A DNA stretch of 8,903 nucleotides from Candidatus Latescibacterota bacterium (GCA_003529325.1 DPVW01000314.1:7134-16036), one strand, 5' to 3'. Numbered from the stretch's first letter, positions 1 through 6,722 are shown. Notes: generated from the letters alone by a model not told the origin. A program made the numbers and translations.

Positions 1-77
1 CTCGAAGTAGAACAGGTGGGTGACGGCGCGCTCCGCCTCCGGCAAATCGGCGACGGCATGCTGCAAACGCCGGCGCA

Positions 78-550
78 GTTCCCGTCGATCGAGGTCGTCT
101 CCTGGCTGGCGTCGATGGCACCCTCATCGTCGTCGCCAGAAACAACACGAGATGGGCGACGCAGTTGGCGGCCACAGTAGGTCGACAGGATCCGCCGCCG
201 ACATTGCATCAACGTGCTGCTGAATCCCGCTTTCGCGCAGGGGGACAGCGCCTGGCATGTCGATCCGATAGCCAATGTCGGCATGTTCTTCGACGACGCC
301 GCCCACGCGGCGGACTGGTTCTACTGGATGCTGGGTGCGCCGTTGAGTGTGATGGCGGAAATCGACAACATCGTCACCGATGTAGCGCCCGACGACAATG
401 GCCTGGCGATCTATCGTTCCGCTGGCGGTGTCATCGGCGTGTTGCTCAACTCTTCCACCACCGTCGCCGCCATCGGTACCACCGAGATCTATGGAGATCA
501 GGGCACGATATTGCAGGACTACGGCGATTCACCGGCTACATCGGCGCCAC
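78..550 (+). pseudogene. Gfo/Idh/MocA-family oxidoreductase remnant (C-terminal part, frameshifted)
   Basis: This is a decayed part of an NAD(P)-dependent sugar dehydrogenase-type oxidoreductase. Codons 102-183 (frame 3) read as the end of the Rossmann domain, including VARNNTRW at 132-155. Homology then moves to frame 1 from about 187, where a stop at 178-180 blocks the upstream reading. Frame 1 gives a typical family C-terminal domain: WHVDP, GMFFDDAAHAADWFYWMLG, a VMAEIDN strand, PDDNG and TTEIYGDQGT. The HAADWFYW segment holds the conserved His/Asp region of the family. After SPATSAPR (about 545) the resemblance ends and the frame runs into the kinase remnant. No start codon, N-terminal nucleotide-binding motif or proper terminus is present, and positions 1-77 could not be assigned. 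The family call is fairly secure and the exact substrate is unknown. A sequencing error could explain the frameshift but not the abrupt fusion downstream. Confidence 0.72.
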
Positions 551-574
551 GATCCGACGTGGCGACGCCGACTG

Positions 575-808
575 TGTGCCACCGAAGGTGTCTACGGGGC
601 GCGCTTCAGTGGTGCCGGCTTTCGCGGCTGCTGTGTCGCTCTCGTGGCGGCGGATGCGGCGGTGAGTGCGGCTGAACAGGTGCGCCGACGTTACGCCGAA
701 GCTCGGCCGGAGTTGGCGGCGGATGCGCCTGTACTGTTATGCGATAGTGACGATGGCGCCTGCATACTCGAAGGGAACTCCCGCCGCAACGCCGCAAAAT
801 CTTCGTAA
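575..808 (+). pseudogene. GHMP kinase (galactokinase-like) C-terminal remnant
   Basis: Frame 2 from about 578 encodes GVYGARFSGAGFRGCCVAL, the C-terminal glycine-rich motif 3 of galactokinase-type GHMP kinases (family form G-A-R-x-T/S-G-A-G-F-G-G-C). A helix with RRRYAEARPEL and a final strand APVLLCDSDDGACIL follow, as expected at the end of such kinases. Only about 75 codons remain of a protein that is normally 350-450 residues. The N-terminal substrate motif and the ATP-binding motif 2 are absent upstream, where the Gfo/Idh remnant sits instead. The stop is at 806-808. The 3' end overlaps the convergent HAD gene by more than 100 bp. The motif recognition is strong. The sugar substrate cannot be told from this piece, and it is unlikely to give a functional product. 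Confidence 0.72.
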
Positions 809-1413
809 ACATCACAGGCATGACTGTCGAATCTCGCCCGGTCCTGGTGTCCTTGAAGCACGACAACTGGATGCGCGCCCAGGGCGTTGGCGACCTCCAC
901 ATCGTGATCGGTGTCCCCAATCAACAGCGTTCGGGACGGGGCCACGTTGTGCGCACGCAGAAGTTCCATCCCCCTGTCGGTCTTGCCCCTGGCCAGTTTG
1001 TCCGCCAGACCATAGATGCCGCGGAAGAAGGACTCAATCTCGCGTGCTCGAACCCAGGACTCGAGCAGATTCTGCTCGGCAGCGGACAGGATGAACTGGG
1101 TGACACCTGAGCGCTGGAAGGATTCGAGCAATTCCATGACACCATCGTTCAGCGAACAGGCATCCACACCGGCCAGATATGACTCGTGAAATTCGTCAGA
1201 CAGTTCGGTAAAGTCCTCGACGGACAGATCGAAGCCAACCCGCTCAAAATACTCGGAGACGGGAAAGCCGAAGAGTTGCCGGTAGGTGGACGTGTCGAGG
1301 CAGGGCAGATCTCTCCGGCGCAAGAGTTCGCTGATCGAAGCCGCAGCGAGGGTGACGTCGTCGAGGATAGTACCATTGAAGTCCCAGATCACAAACTCCG
1401 GAGCGACATGCAT
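691..1413 (-). CDS. HAD-superfamily hydrolase, phosphoglycolate phosphatase-like
   Basis: A 240-residue haloacid dehalogenase-fold protein, probably a cytosolic phosphatase acting on a small phosphorylated metabolite. Motif I is WDFNGTILDD (nucleophile Asp11), motif II is the Ser110 strand ILSAAEQ, motif III is probably Lys144 in GKTDRG, and motif IV is LLIGDTDHDVEVA (Asp167, Asp171). The helical cap lies between about residues 20 and 90, as in C1-cap phosphoglycolate phosphatase relatives. The general acid/base at Asp+2 is Asn13, a variant known from 'WDWNGTLLDD' HAD proteins. The ATG follows the methyltransferase TAG after one base (TAG-C-ATG), so translational coupling is likely, and it ends the four-gene operon. 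The last ~25 residues (from about 215) are antisense to the kinase remnant and look like read-through tail. The specific substrate is unknown. Confidence 0.85.
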   Translation of the reverse strand: MHVAPEFVIWDFNGTILDDVTLAAASISELLRRRDLPCLDTSTYRQLFGFPVSEYFERVGFDLSVEDFTELSDEFHESYLAGVDACSLNDGVMELLESFQRSGVTQFILSAAEQNLLESWVRAREIESFFRGIYGLADKLARGKTDRGMELLRAHNVAPSRTLLIGDTDHDVEVANALGAHPVVVLQGHQDRARFDSHACDVYEDFAALRREFPSSMQAPSSLSHNSTGASAANSGRASA

Positions 1414-1414
1414 G

Positions 1415-2035
1415 CTAAGTGGTGGCCTCGGCGTCGCCCCAGAAGTTGTAGCACAGCACCCTCGGTCCAGGGATGTACATTCTCCGGTCAGTGAGCAGAT
1501 CGAAGCCCGCCGACTGGATGAGCCCCGGGATGTCGCGATTCATATTGCAGCCACCGGCGATCTTTTTCCACAATGGATTCAGGCGATTCTGCCAGCGATT
1601 GACACCGGCGTCGGGAGCCATGCCGTGCTCACAGAATAACAGGTGACCGCCGGGTTTCAGCACGCGTCGCATGCCCTGCAACGCCGATGATGCGTCCGGA
1701 ATCGTGCAGAGTGTGTAGGTCATCAAGACCGTGTCGACGCTGTCCGAATCCAGCGGGATCTCCTCGCCTGGCAATTCGATGAACTCGATCTCCAGTGTAC
1801 AGTTATCGATAACTGGCTGCGCCTTGCGCCGCATCCCTGCCGAAGGTTCCAGTGCCCAGATCTTGTCGACCCTGGCAGGATCGTAGAAGGAGGTGTTCAA
1901 ACCGCTGCCAAAGCCGATCTCCAGAACCTCCCCTTGGGCGAGGGGCACGATTTTTTCGCGCTGCTTCTGATTCGCTTCTGCCGAACATGCCATGTTGATC
2001 ATGTGCGGCAGCACGCGATTCTCATACCAACCCAT
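1415..2035 (-). CDS. Class I SAM-dependent methyltransferase, METTL7-like
   Basis: A 206-residue Rossmann-fold methyltransferase of the Methyltransf_11 type. Motif I is EIGFGSG at residues 39-45, the ribose-binding acidic residue is Glu63 in ALEPS, motif III/IV is DTVLMTYTLCTIPD (101-114), and the post-motif strand is RVLKPGGHLLFCEHG (124-138). The C-terminal pattern EHG, WQ, NPLWKKIAGGC and NRD resembles the METTL7 (thiol/alkyl methyltransferase) lineage. The acceptor is unknown, and bacterial relatives are often loosely annotated as phospholipid methyltransferases. The start at ATG 2035 was chosen because GGGGG lies 4 bases upstream and the protein opens with the conserved-looking MGWYENRVLPH. 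The frame remains open 12 codons further up, but that overlaps DUF362. It lies 11 bp after the DUF362 stop and 1 bp before the HAD start, so it is an operon member. Confidence 0.88.
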   Translation of the reverse strand: MGWYENRVLPHMINMACSAEANQKQREKIVPLAQGEVLEIGFGSGLNTSFYDPARVDKIWALEPSAGMRRKAQPVIDNCTLEIEFIELPGEEIPLDSDSVDTVLMTYTLCTIPDASSALQGMRRVLKPGGHLLFCEHGMAPDAGVNRWQNRLNPLWKKIAGGCNMNRDIPGLIQSAGFDLLTDRRMYIPGPRVLCYNFWGDAEATT

Positions 2036-2046
2036 GGTTCCCCCGT

Positions 2047-3255
2047 TCAGGCGCGCATGCGCTGCAAGCAATCCTCGTAGGACTCGAAGCGTTCACCCTC
2101 GCGTTCCTCCGGATCGACGAACTTGAGGAACAGCGCGCTCCCTGGTTTCTTGCCGGTAAAGTCGCGGTGGCTGGAGATGTGGGACGGATCGGGTCCACTC
2201 CACTTGACCTCACCGTCCTGCAGGTAGACGAAGTTGCCGCGATACTTGTCGATCATTTGCTTCTGCTGATCGCGATAGAACAGGCCCTGTTCGCAGGCCG
2301 TCTCCCTGACGGTGGCCATGTGTTCGGGTGGATCTTCCTCGACCGAATCGAATTCGTTCAATGGCGCCTCGACTTCACTGACGACGTCGATCTGCTCGAG
2401 ATCGACGGTACCGAAGCCGCCTTGAGCTGCAATCAGCAGGTGATTGCGGTCGCGACGGAAGGGGGGTGTCGGCCAGTCTGACGCAGGATCGTGGCCCATC
2501 AGGTGTGCACCGACGGCATCGGTCGCCACGATCTGATCGCCGGCGATCAAGGCGTCGCACACCCGTCCTTCTCCATCCCACTCACGGCCCCACTGTCCGG
2601 TCATGGCGTCGATGATATTGAGACAAGGGTTGGTGATGCGTGCCAGATCAGGCAACACATAGGACAAGCGGATGGCGTGGTGGTAGTAGGTACGCACCCG
2701 TCCCTGGGGTGGAATCGTGGGCGTGATACCGAAGAGATTTTTCGTGCACAGGGTGACGCCCATGAACAGGTGGTTCTTCATCTTGGCGACGGAAATGACC
2801 TCGTCCGCCTCGCGGAAACATTCGTTGAGGGTATAACGCTGGAACATGTAGCCGCCACCAGGGACCTCGTATTCGGCAAATGGGGCCAGATTCGACTCGG
2901 CGTATTCGACGTCAAATTCCTGCAGCAGCGGCAGGTAGTTGAGGTAGGGGGAGAGTTCACCAGCCTCGTCATACCCGAAGGTGTCGGTGGCGACGAGAAC
3001 GGCGGAGGTCCGTTCGCGCAGCAAGCGCAACACGGCACGGCAGGTGGCCTCGTCGACGAGCTCTCTTCTGCGGCCCTCAAAGTGGGCAACCTTGGTATGC
3101 CCCATGTTGAATTTGAGGGCGATACGTTTCGCTTTCTCCAGCTTCTCCCAGGCTCGAGTCAGGGGTGTCGTGGCGCGCACCAGCGATTCGTACACCTCTT
3201 CATCCGTCGCCTGATGATGACACCGGACGGCACGTACACTGAATTGTTTCGTCAT
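2047..3255 (-). CDS. DUF362 domain-containing protein
   Basis: A 402-residue protein with a DUF362 (PF04015) core. Visible family landmarks are LKFNMG (48-52), VLVATDTFG (86-94), the AD-VISVAKMKNHLFMGVTLCTKNLFGITP block (residues 150-179), NIIDAMTGQWG (213-223) and IAGDQIVATDAVGAHLMGHDP (237-257). The function of the family is not established. Many members carry ferredoxin-like 4Fe-4S segments, but this one has no CxxCxxC cluster, so it is the iron-sulfur-free type. There is no signal peptide or membrane segment, so it is probably cytosolic. The frame stays open well upstream to 3717, but that part is antisense-like low-complexity sequence overlapping the lactonase. ATG 3255 follows the lactonase TGA by 13 bp with a weak GAGAAAG site. 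The C-terminal ~120 residues (from about 280) are outside the recognisable core. Confidence 0.88.
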   Translation of the reverse strand: MTKQFSVRAVRCHHQATDEEVYESLVRATTPLTRAWEKLEKAKRIALKFNMGHTKVAHFEGRRRELVDEATCRAVLRLLRERTSAVLVATDTFGYDEAGELSPYLNYLPLLQEFDVEYAESNLAPFAEYEVPGGGYMFQRYTLNECFREADEVISVAKMKNHLFMGVTLCTKNLFGITPTIPPQGRVRTYYHHAIRLSYVLPDLARITNPCLNIIDAMTGQWGREWDGEGRVCDALIAGDQIVATDAVGAHLMGHDPASDWPTPPFRRDRNHLLIAAQGGFGTVDLEQIDVVSEVEAPLNEFDSVEEDPPEHMATVRETACEQGLFYRDQQKQMIDKYRGNFVYLQDGEVKWSGPDPSHISSHRDFTGKKPGSALFLKFVDPEEREGERFESYEDCLQRMRA

Positions 3256-3268
3256 TGAAGTCGCTTTC

Positions 3269-4294
3269 TCAGAAACCGAGGACCATGGTCCAGAAGGGTG
3301 ATTTGCCGACTTCGAAGTCGGCCATCTGCGTGAGCTCGCCCGATGTCTGATCGACACGGAAGGAGCGCAGGTGACCGGCGGCCTCACCGGTGCAGTAGCA
3401 GAACTGTCCCGTGGGGTCGATGTTGAACGATCGAGGACTCGAAGGAACAGGGTAGTGGCCAAATGGGCTGAGTGTGCCATCGGCAGCGATGTTGAAGCCG
3501 GCGATGTTGTCCCCTGGGCCACGGTTGGAGGCGTAGGCCCACTTGCCATTTGGATGGATCTCGATGTGGGCGGTAAAGCTCTCTCCGGCATATCCGTCGG
3601 GTAAGGTCGAGACATCTTGTACAGCCTCGAGGGTGCCGGTGCTGGCATCGTAACGGTGCACGGTGACGGTGTTGCCCTGTTCATTGACGGTGTAGACGAT
3701 GTCACCACCGGGGCCAAAGCACATGTGTCTGGGGCCGGTGTAATCCTCTGGAGGAGTCAGTTCGAAGGGATCGTTGGGTGTCAGTTGACCGGAGTTTGCA
3801 TCGAAGCGGAACTGCGCGGTTTTGTTGTTCGGGCAGACGTGGGGGATGAAGACGAACCGGTTCGTCGCGTCGATCAAGACGCCATGCGCTTTTTCACCCG
3901 TCTCGACGTGTTGCACCAGCGCACCGATGGAACCATCGTCATCGATGGCGTGCACGGTGACGCCGCCACCGGTGTAGTAGCTGGAGATCAGGAAGCGGCC
4001 ACTGTGGTCGGTAATGGCGAGGGCCGGGGTGTGAAGCCCAGTGACGACGCTGTTGATGTGCGTCAGAGCACCGGTGTCGGTGTCGAGTTGGTAGCTGGAC
4101 AATCCGGTGTTGCCCACCTGGGCGCCATAAACGACACCGCTCTGCCGATGCAGATGCAGGGACCCGATTGGCCCGTGGGCATTGCTGGTGGTGCGCAATT
4201 CGAGGGCTCCCGAATCGAGGTCCATCGAATAGGCCTGGATCTGCTCGTCACCGGTGAGGGCGACGAAGACGAAACAATGGGAGACGAGAGCCAT
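3269..4294 (-). CDS. Lactonase-family beta-propeller (6-phosphogluconolactonase-like)
   Basis: A 341-residue seven-bladed propeller of the Lactonase family (PF10282), the size usual for YbhE/Pgl-type proteins. Repeated blade units can be seen: AYSMDLDSGALEL, SYQLDTDTGALTHI, VHAIDDDGSIGAL, FRFDANSGQLTP, VHRYDASTGTLEAV, FNIAADGTLSPFG and FRVDQTSGELTQM. Family hallmarks include EKAHGVLID, FIPHVC, GPRHMCFGP, AHIEIHPNGKWAYASNRG and RSFNIDPTGQF. The known relatives hydrolyse sugar lactones or are muconate-lactonizing-type enzymes, and the true substrate cannot be told here. There is no convincing signal peptide. ATG 4294 was chosen because AAAGG lies 6 bases upstream and the first blade begins at once; the open frame beyond it is antisense to the divergent SDR gene. 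It is the first gene of the minus-strand operon and is probably controlled from the 4295-4387 region. Confidence 0.88.
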   Translation of the reverse strand: MALVSHCFVFVALTGDEQIQAYSMDLDSGALELRTTSNAHGPIGSLHLHRQSGVVYGAQVGNTGLSSYQLDTDTGALTHINSVVTGLHTPALAITDHSGRFLISSYYTGGGVTVHAIDDDGSIGALVQHVETGEKAHGVLIDATNRFVFIPHVCPNNKTAQFRFDANSGQLTPNDPFELTPPEDYTGPRHMCFGPGGDIVYTVNEQGNTVTVHRYDASTGTLEAVQDVSTLPDGYAGESFTAHIEIHPNGKWAYASNRGPGDNIAGFNIAADGTLSPFGHYPVPSSPRSFNIDPTGQFCYCTGEAAGHLRSFRVDQTSGELTQMADFEVGKSPFWTMVLGF

Positions 4295-4321
4295 GTGGTG
4301 CCTTTCGTAGTTCGGTGAAAC

Positions 4322-4338
4322 TCTTAGAATCTCTAAGA
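4322..4338. promoter_or_regulatory. 17-bp inverted repeat in divergent promoter region (candidate operator)
   Basis: TCTTAGA-ATC-TCTAAGA is a perfect inverted repeat of 7-bp arms around a 3-bp centre. It lies 27 bp upstream of the lactonase ATG and 49 bp upstream of the SDR ATG. The stem is AT-rich, there is no T-run, and it sits between two divergent starts, so an operator for a dimeric regulator is more likely than a terminator. No regulator gene is adjacent. Clear -35/-10 pairs could not be assigned. Confidence 0.5.
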
Positions 4339-4373
4339 ATTGGTCAACTGGCCTTACACACTCGGTTTCTGTC

Positions 4374-4379
4374 AAGGAG
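4374..4379 (+). promoter_or_regulatory. Ribosome binding site of the SDR gene
   Basis: A consensus AAGGAG lies 8 bases before ATG 4388. It decides that start over the in-frame TTG at 4340, which would place the inverted repeat against the coding start and give a non-conserved extension. Confidence 0.75.
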
Positions 4380-4387
4380 TTCGCAAG

Positions 4388-5149
4388 ATGAAGATCGTTG
4401 TTTTTGGTGCCGAAGGCTGGACGGGTCGGGCCGTGTTGGCCAATCTGGGGCCGCGCCATCAGTTGCGCAGTGCCGTCTATGCGCCCCAATCCTGGGAGCA
4501 GTGGCAGGATGTGGATGGTGCATGGGAGGGAGAAGACGTGCAGTATGGGGACATCGCCGACTTCGATGTCGTGCACCGGGCGACGGAGGGAATGGAAGCC
4601 ATTATCCACCTGGCCGTGCACTTTTCGTATCGTAGTGACGTACCCGTGGAGCAGGACACGAAGTCATTCCTGGTCAATCTGAAAGGACTGTGGAATGTGC
4701 TCGAATCGGCGCATCAGCGTGGCATTGACCGAGTCGTCCACGTGGGCTCCTGTTCGACAGTCCACCCACATGGCGTGTTCTTTTCGGCGCAGACACGAAG
4801 TGCGGAGGGTAGTCTCTATGGAATCTGCAAGCGGCTGCAGGAGGAGATGTGCCGCCAGTTCCACGATGCACACGGCATGCGAACGATCGTGCTGCGGCCC
4901 GACTATATCGTCGACAGTCGCGCCGGGATCGGTCGCAGTCGTGAGGACCTTCGGGGGAAGTATCGCAATGGCTGGGTCTGCCGCCACGATCTGGCCGAAG
5001 CCTGCCGACTGGCCGTGGAGTCGACGACGATCGATCACGACATCTTTCACATCGTCGGCACACCCGAAGCCGAACAGACCTGCAATGTCGAGCGTTCGCA
5101 GAGTATCCTCGGCTTGCACTACCGGGGAGATCTGGAACGATATCGCTGA
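4388..5149 (+). CDS. NAD(P)-dependent epimerase/dehydratase (extended SDR)
   Basis: A 253-residue Rossmann-fold protein of the NAD-dependent epimerase/dehydratase family. The dinucleotide site GAEGWTG is at residues 7-13 (GxxGxxG). The strand EAIIHLAVHFSY (70-81) is followed by the NLKGLWNVLESA helix (97-108), VVHVGSCSTVHP (116-127) with the catalytic Ser region, and the YxxxK pair Tyr144/Lys148 in LYGICK. The segment VLRPDYIVD matches the usual substrate-side loop. The likely role is oxidoreduction or epimerisation of a sugar or sugar-derived metabolite in the cytosol; the substrate is unknown. It is somewhat short for a UDP-sugar epimerase (300-340 residues) and closer to uronate-dehydrogenase-like members. 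It is divergent from the lactonase operon and 38 bp ahead of the ankyrin gene, with which it is probably co-transcribed. Confidence 0.88.
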   Translation: MKIVVFGAEGWTGRAVLANLGPRHQLRSAVYAPQSWEQWQDVDGAWEGEDVQYGDIADFDVVHRATEGMEAIIHLAVHFSYRSDVPVEQDTKSFLVNLKGLWNVLESAHQRGIDRVVHVGSCSTVHPHGVFFSAQTRSAEGSLYGICKRLQEEMCRQFHDAHGMRTIVLRPDYIVDSRAGIGRSREDLRGKYRNGWVCRHDLAEACRLAVESTTIDHDIFHIVGTPEAEQTCNVERSQSILGLHYRGDLERYR

Positions 5150-5174
5150 TCGCGCGGATGACGGCAACTCTTGA

Positions 5175-5181
5175 AAGGAAG
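5175..5181 (+). promoter_or_regulatory. Ribosome binding site supporting a GTG start for the ankyrin gene
   Basis: AAGGAAG precedes the in-frame GTG at 5188 by 6 bases, whereas the upstream ATG at 5158 has no purine-rich site. The protein from GTG begins TTPLPLRPNLEQ, which looks like a natural N-terminus, so the GTG is preferred. Confidence 0.6.
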
Positions 5182-5187
5182 ATCCAC

Positions 5188-6198
5188 GTGACCACCCCTC
5201 TGCCTCTCCGTCCCAACCTCGAACAATACCAGAACCAGGCGAAAGACCTGCTGCGCGCCGCGACCTCTGGGGATGACGCCGAACTCGAGCGTATTCACAT
5301 ACTGGCCGATGCGCAACTCGCCATCGCTCGTGAGCACAGTATCACCAGTTGGTCGCGCTTCAAGAGGCTTATCGGATTGCTGGAACCATTCCGTGCTGCC
5401 CTGTATCCGGGGGATGCGGACGCGGTACGGGCCATGCTGGATGAGGCGCCTGAACTTGCTGTCTGTGAGCCCTGGCCCGGCGCACCAGGATACAAGCCGA
5501 TTCAAGGTGTGTCGTCGGGGTGCGTCTGGCATCGACCGCAACAGATGCAGGTGGCGGGTATGCTTGCCGATGCCGGCGCCGAGATGGACATCACCATCGC
5601 CGCCCGGGCAGGTCTCGTCGAGCGCGTTCGACACATGCTGGATGCGGATCCCTCACTGATAAATGCTCGTGATTCAGCTGGGCGGAGCGCCATGTATCGC
5701 GCCGGCTGCGTGTTCGGGATCTTCCATGAAGGGGAAGCGATCGTAGATCTGTTGCTCGAACGAGGCGCGGAACCCGACTTCTTCGTGGCCTGCACCTTCG
5801 GGATGGTGGAAGAAGTCGAGAAGGCTCTCGCTGAAGATCCGTCCCTGGCGAAAGGACTCGATCCCGATGGCATGACGAGTCTGCACTGGGCGATCCGGCA
5901 TCGTCGCTGCGACGGTCCACAACGACCGGTGGCCATCACGAGACTGCTGCTGGAGGCCGGCGTGGATGTCAATGCGCCAAATCCGACGGAAGAGCAGATG
6001 CAGGCGATTCATCATTGCGGCGAGTGGGCGGCATTTGTCGAACAGGTTGATCTGCTGCTCGAATACGGGGCGGACATCAACGCCGCCGCCGGCAATGACT
6101 GGACCCCTCTCGATTACGCGATGGATCGAGGGCGGCAAGAGATGGCGAGCCATCTCGAGGCCAGAGGTGGGCGTGTCTCGGGCAAACTCAGTGGTTGA
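5188..6198 (+). CDS. Ankyrin-repeat protein with N-terminal helical region
   Basis: A 336-residue soluble protein. Residues ~1-70 form a predicted helical region beginning LPLRPNLEQYQNQAKDLLRA and ending REHSITSWSRFKRLI, a pattern seen ahead of ankyrin repeats in many environmental bacteria. Degenerate ankyrin repeats follow to the C-terminus. The clearest units start near residue 134 (DITIAARAGLVERVRHMLDAD), with LLLERGAEPDF, TSLHWAIRHRR (about 230), LLLEAGVDVNAPN, LLLEYGADINAAAGNDWTPLDYAM (304 on) and a final cap. Ankyrin stacks bind protein partners, so a regulatory or scaffolding role is inferred, with no partner indicated. There is no signal peptide or membrane segment. The GTG start (5188) is supported by its ribosome site; ATG 5158 would add ten residues. 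It is downstream of the SDR in the same direction and convergent with the frameshifted gene 12 bp away. Confidence 0.87.
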   Translation: MTTPLPLRPNLEQYQNQAKDLLRAATSGDDAELERIHILADAQLAIAREHSITSWSRFKRLIGLLEPFRAALYPGDADAVRAMLDEAPELAVCEPWPGAPGYKPIQGVSSGCVWHRPQQMQVAGMLADAGAEMDITIAARAGLVERVRHMLDADPSLINARDSAGRSAMYRAGCVFGIFHEGEAIVDLLLERGAEPDFFVACTFGMVEEVEKALAEDPSLAKGLDPDGMTSLHWAIRHRRCDGPQRPVAITRLLLEAGVDVNAPNPTEEQMQAIHHCGEWAAFVEQVDLLLEYGADINAAAGNDWTPLDYAMDRGRQEMASHLEARGGRVSGKLSG

Positions 6199-6210
6199 AG
6201 GGCGCCGGTG

Positions 6211-6656
6211 TCAGCCGCCGGGATCGGTCAGGCGACGCGCCTGGGCCAGCAACTCGTCATCGGCGGCCATCGCGGCTTCAAGTTCAGGGTAGGGGAATTC
6301 GTTCTCACTCATCGCCCGCACCAGCATCTGGGTATGTCTGAGGATAAAGGCGGTCTTTTCCTGGTTGATCAGCCCCAACTGCATGACTTCGGCGAGATCA
6401 TCCAGATCCTTGATGTGGCGCTTGGGCAGGTAGTAGATCCGCGTCGTGGACTTGTAGTGCTGGGTTCCCCCGGTATTTCCACGAGCACTTCGTCGTTCAG
6501 TTGCCACCAGCCCCACTCTGTGTCAGGCGTGCTGCGAAGCTGTTCGACTTTGCGTCGCATGGTTGCCTCGACGACGTCGGGGGAATGGAGCTGAAACGAG
6601 TCCTCCCCCAATTCCTTGCCGATTCGTCGCCAGACGATCAGTGTCTTTTTTATCAT
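6211..6656 (-). pseudogene. Frameshifted conserved-looking hypothetical protein
   Basis: Two overlapping minus-strand frames join into one plausible ~148-residue protein. The 5' part starts at ATG 6656 (MIKKTLIVWRRIGKELGEDSF) and runs to NDEVLVEIPG. The 3' part takes up at GTQHYKSTTRIYYLPKRHIKDL and ends LTDPGG with TGA at 6211. The frames meet exactly at a run of five C (6467-6471, G on the coding strand); one more base would restore CCG-GGG-GGA-ACC, giving PGGT. As it stands the first frame would end at 6369 after 95 residues with scrambled sequence. No known domain was recognised. The protein is charged, partly helical, soluble and lacks membrane segments. Either a real one-base deletion, a slippage site, or an assembly error explains it. 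No good ribosome site precedes the ATG. It is divergent from the MBL gene. Confidence 0.6.
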
Positions 6657-6665
6657 GATTAAGAA

Positions 6666-6677
6666 GTAGGCGCCTAC
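6666..6677. promoter_or_regulatory. 12-bp perfect palindrome in divergent intergenic region
   Basis: GTAGGCGCCTAC reads identically on both strands. It ends 9 bp before the ATG of the frameshifted hypothetical gene and 75 bp before the MBL ATG. With no loop it is a poor RNA hairpin, so a protein-binding site is a better guess, but no binding protein is known. Confidence 0.35.
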
Positions 6678-6700
6678 CGATGGCTCCTGGCAAGGTGAAT

Positions 6701-6722
6701 TTTGCACACAATTTGCACACAA
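6701..6722. repeat. Two perfect tandem 11-bp repeats (TTTGCACACAA)
   Basis: TTTGCACACAA occurs twice head to tail at 6701-6711 and 6712-6722, followed by one more T. The 11-bp period is about one DNA helical turn, so two copies would face the same side, as in direct-repeat binding sites of activators. They lie 30-52 bp upstream of the MBL start. A chance slippage duplication cannot be excluded. Confidence 0.55.

Noticed and set aside
1..77. Start of the window as continuing Gfo/Idh sequence.
   Set aside because: None of the three plus frames gives a convincing family pattern here, so it was left unassigned.
2491..3258. Long plus-strand open frame opposite DUF362 (255 codons).
   Set aside because: It is antisense to a protein with clear DUF362 motifs and shows no recognisable domain; long antisense frames are common in GC-rich genes.
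3256..3717. N-terminal extension of DUF362 by 154 codons.
   Set aside because: It overlaps the lactonase in another frame, is Pro/Ser/Thr/Arg-rich and has no homology-like pattern; ATG 3255 fits the operon spacing.
3617..4318. Plus-strand open frame opposite the lactonase (233 codons).
   Set aside because: The minus strand has repeated propeller blades; the plus-strand product is a Val/Gly/Asp-rich shadow.
4295..4621. Upstream extension of the lactonase frame.
   Set aside because: It would run through the divergent promoter and the SDR coding region; the propeller starts right after ATG 4294.
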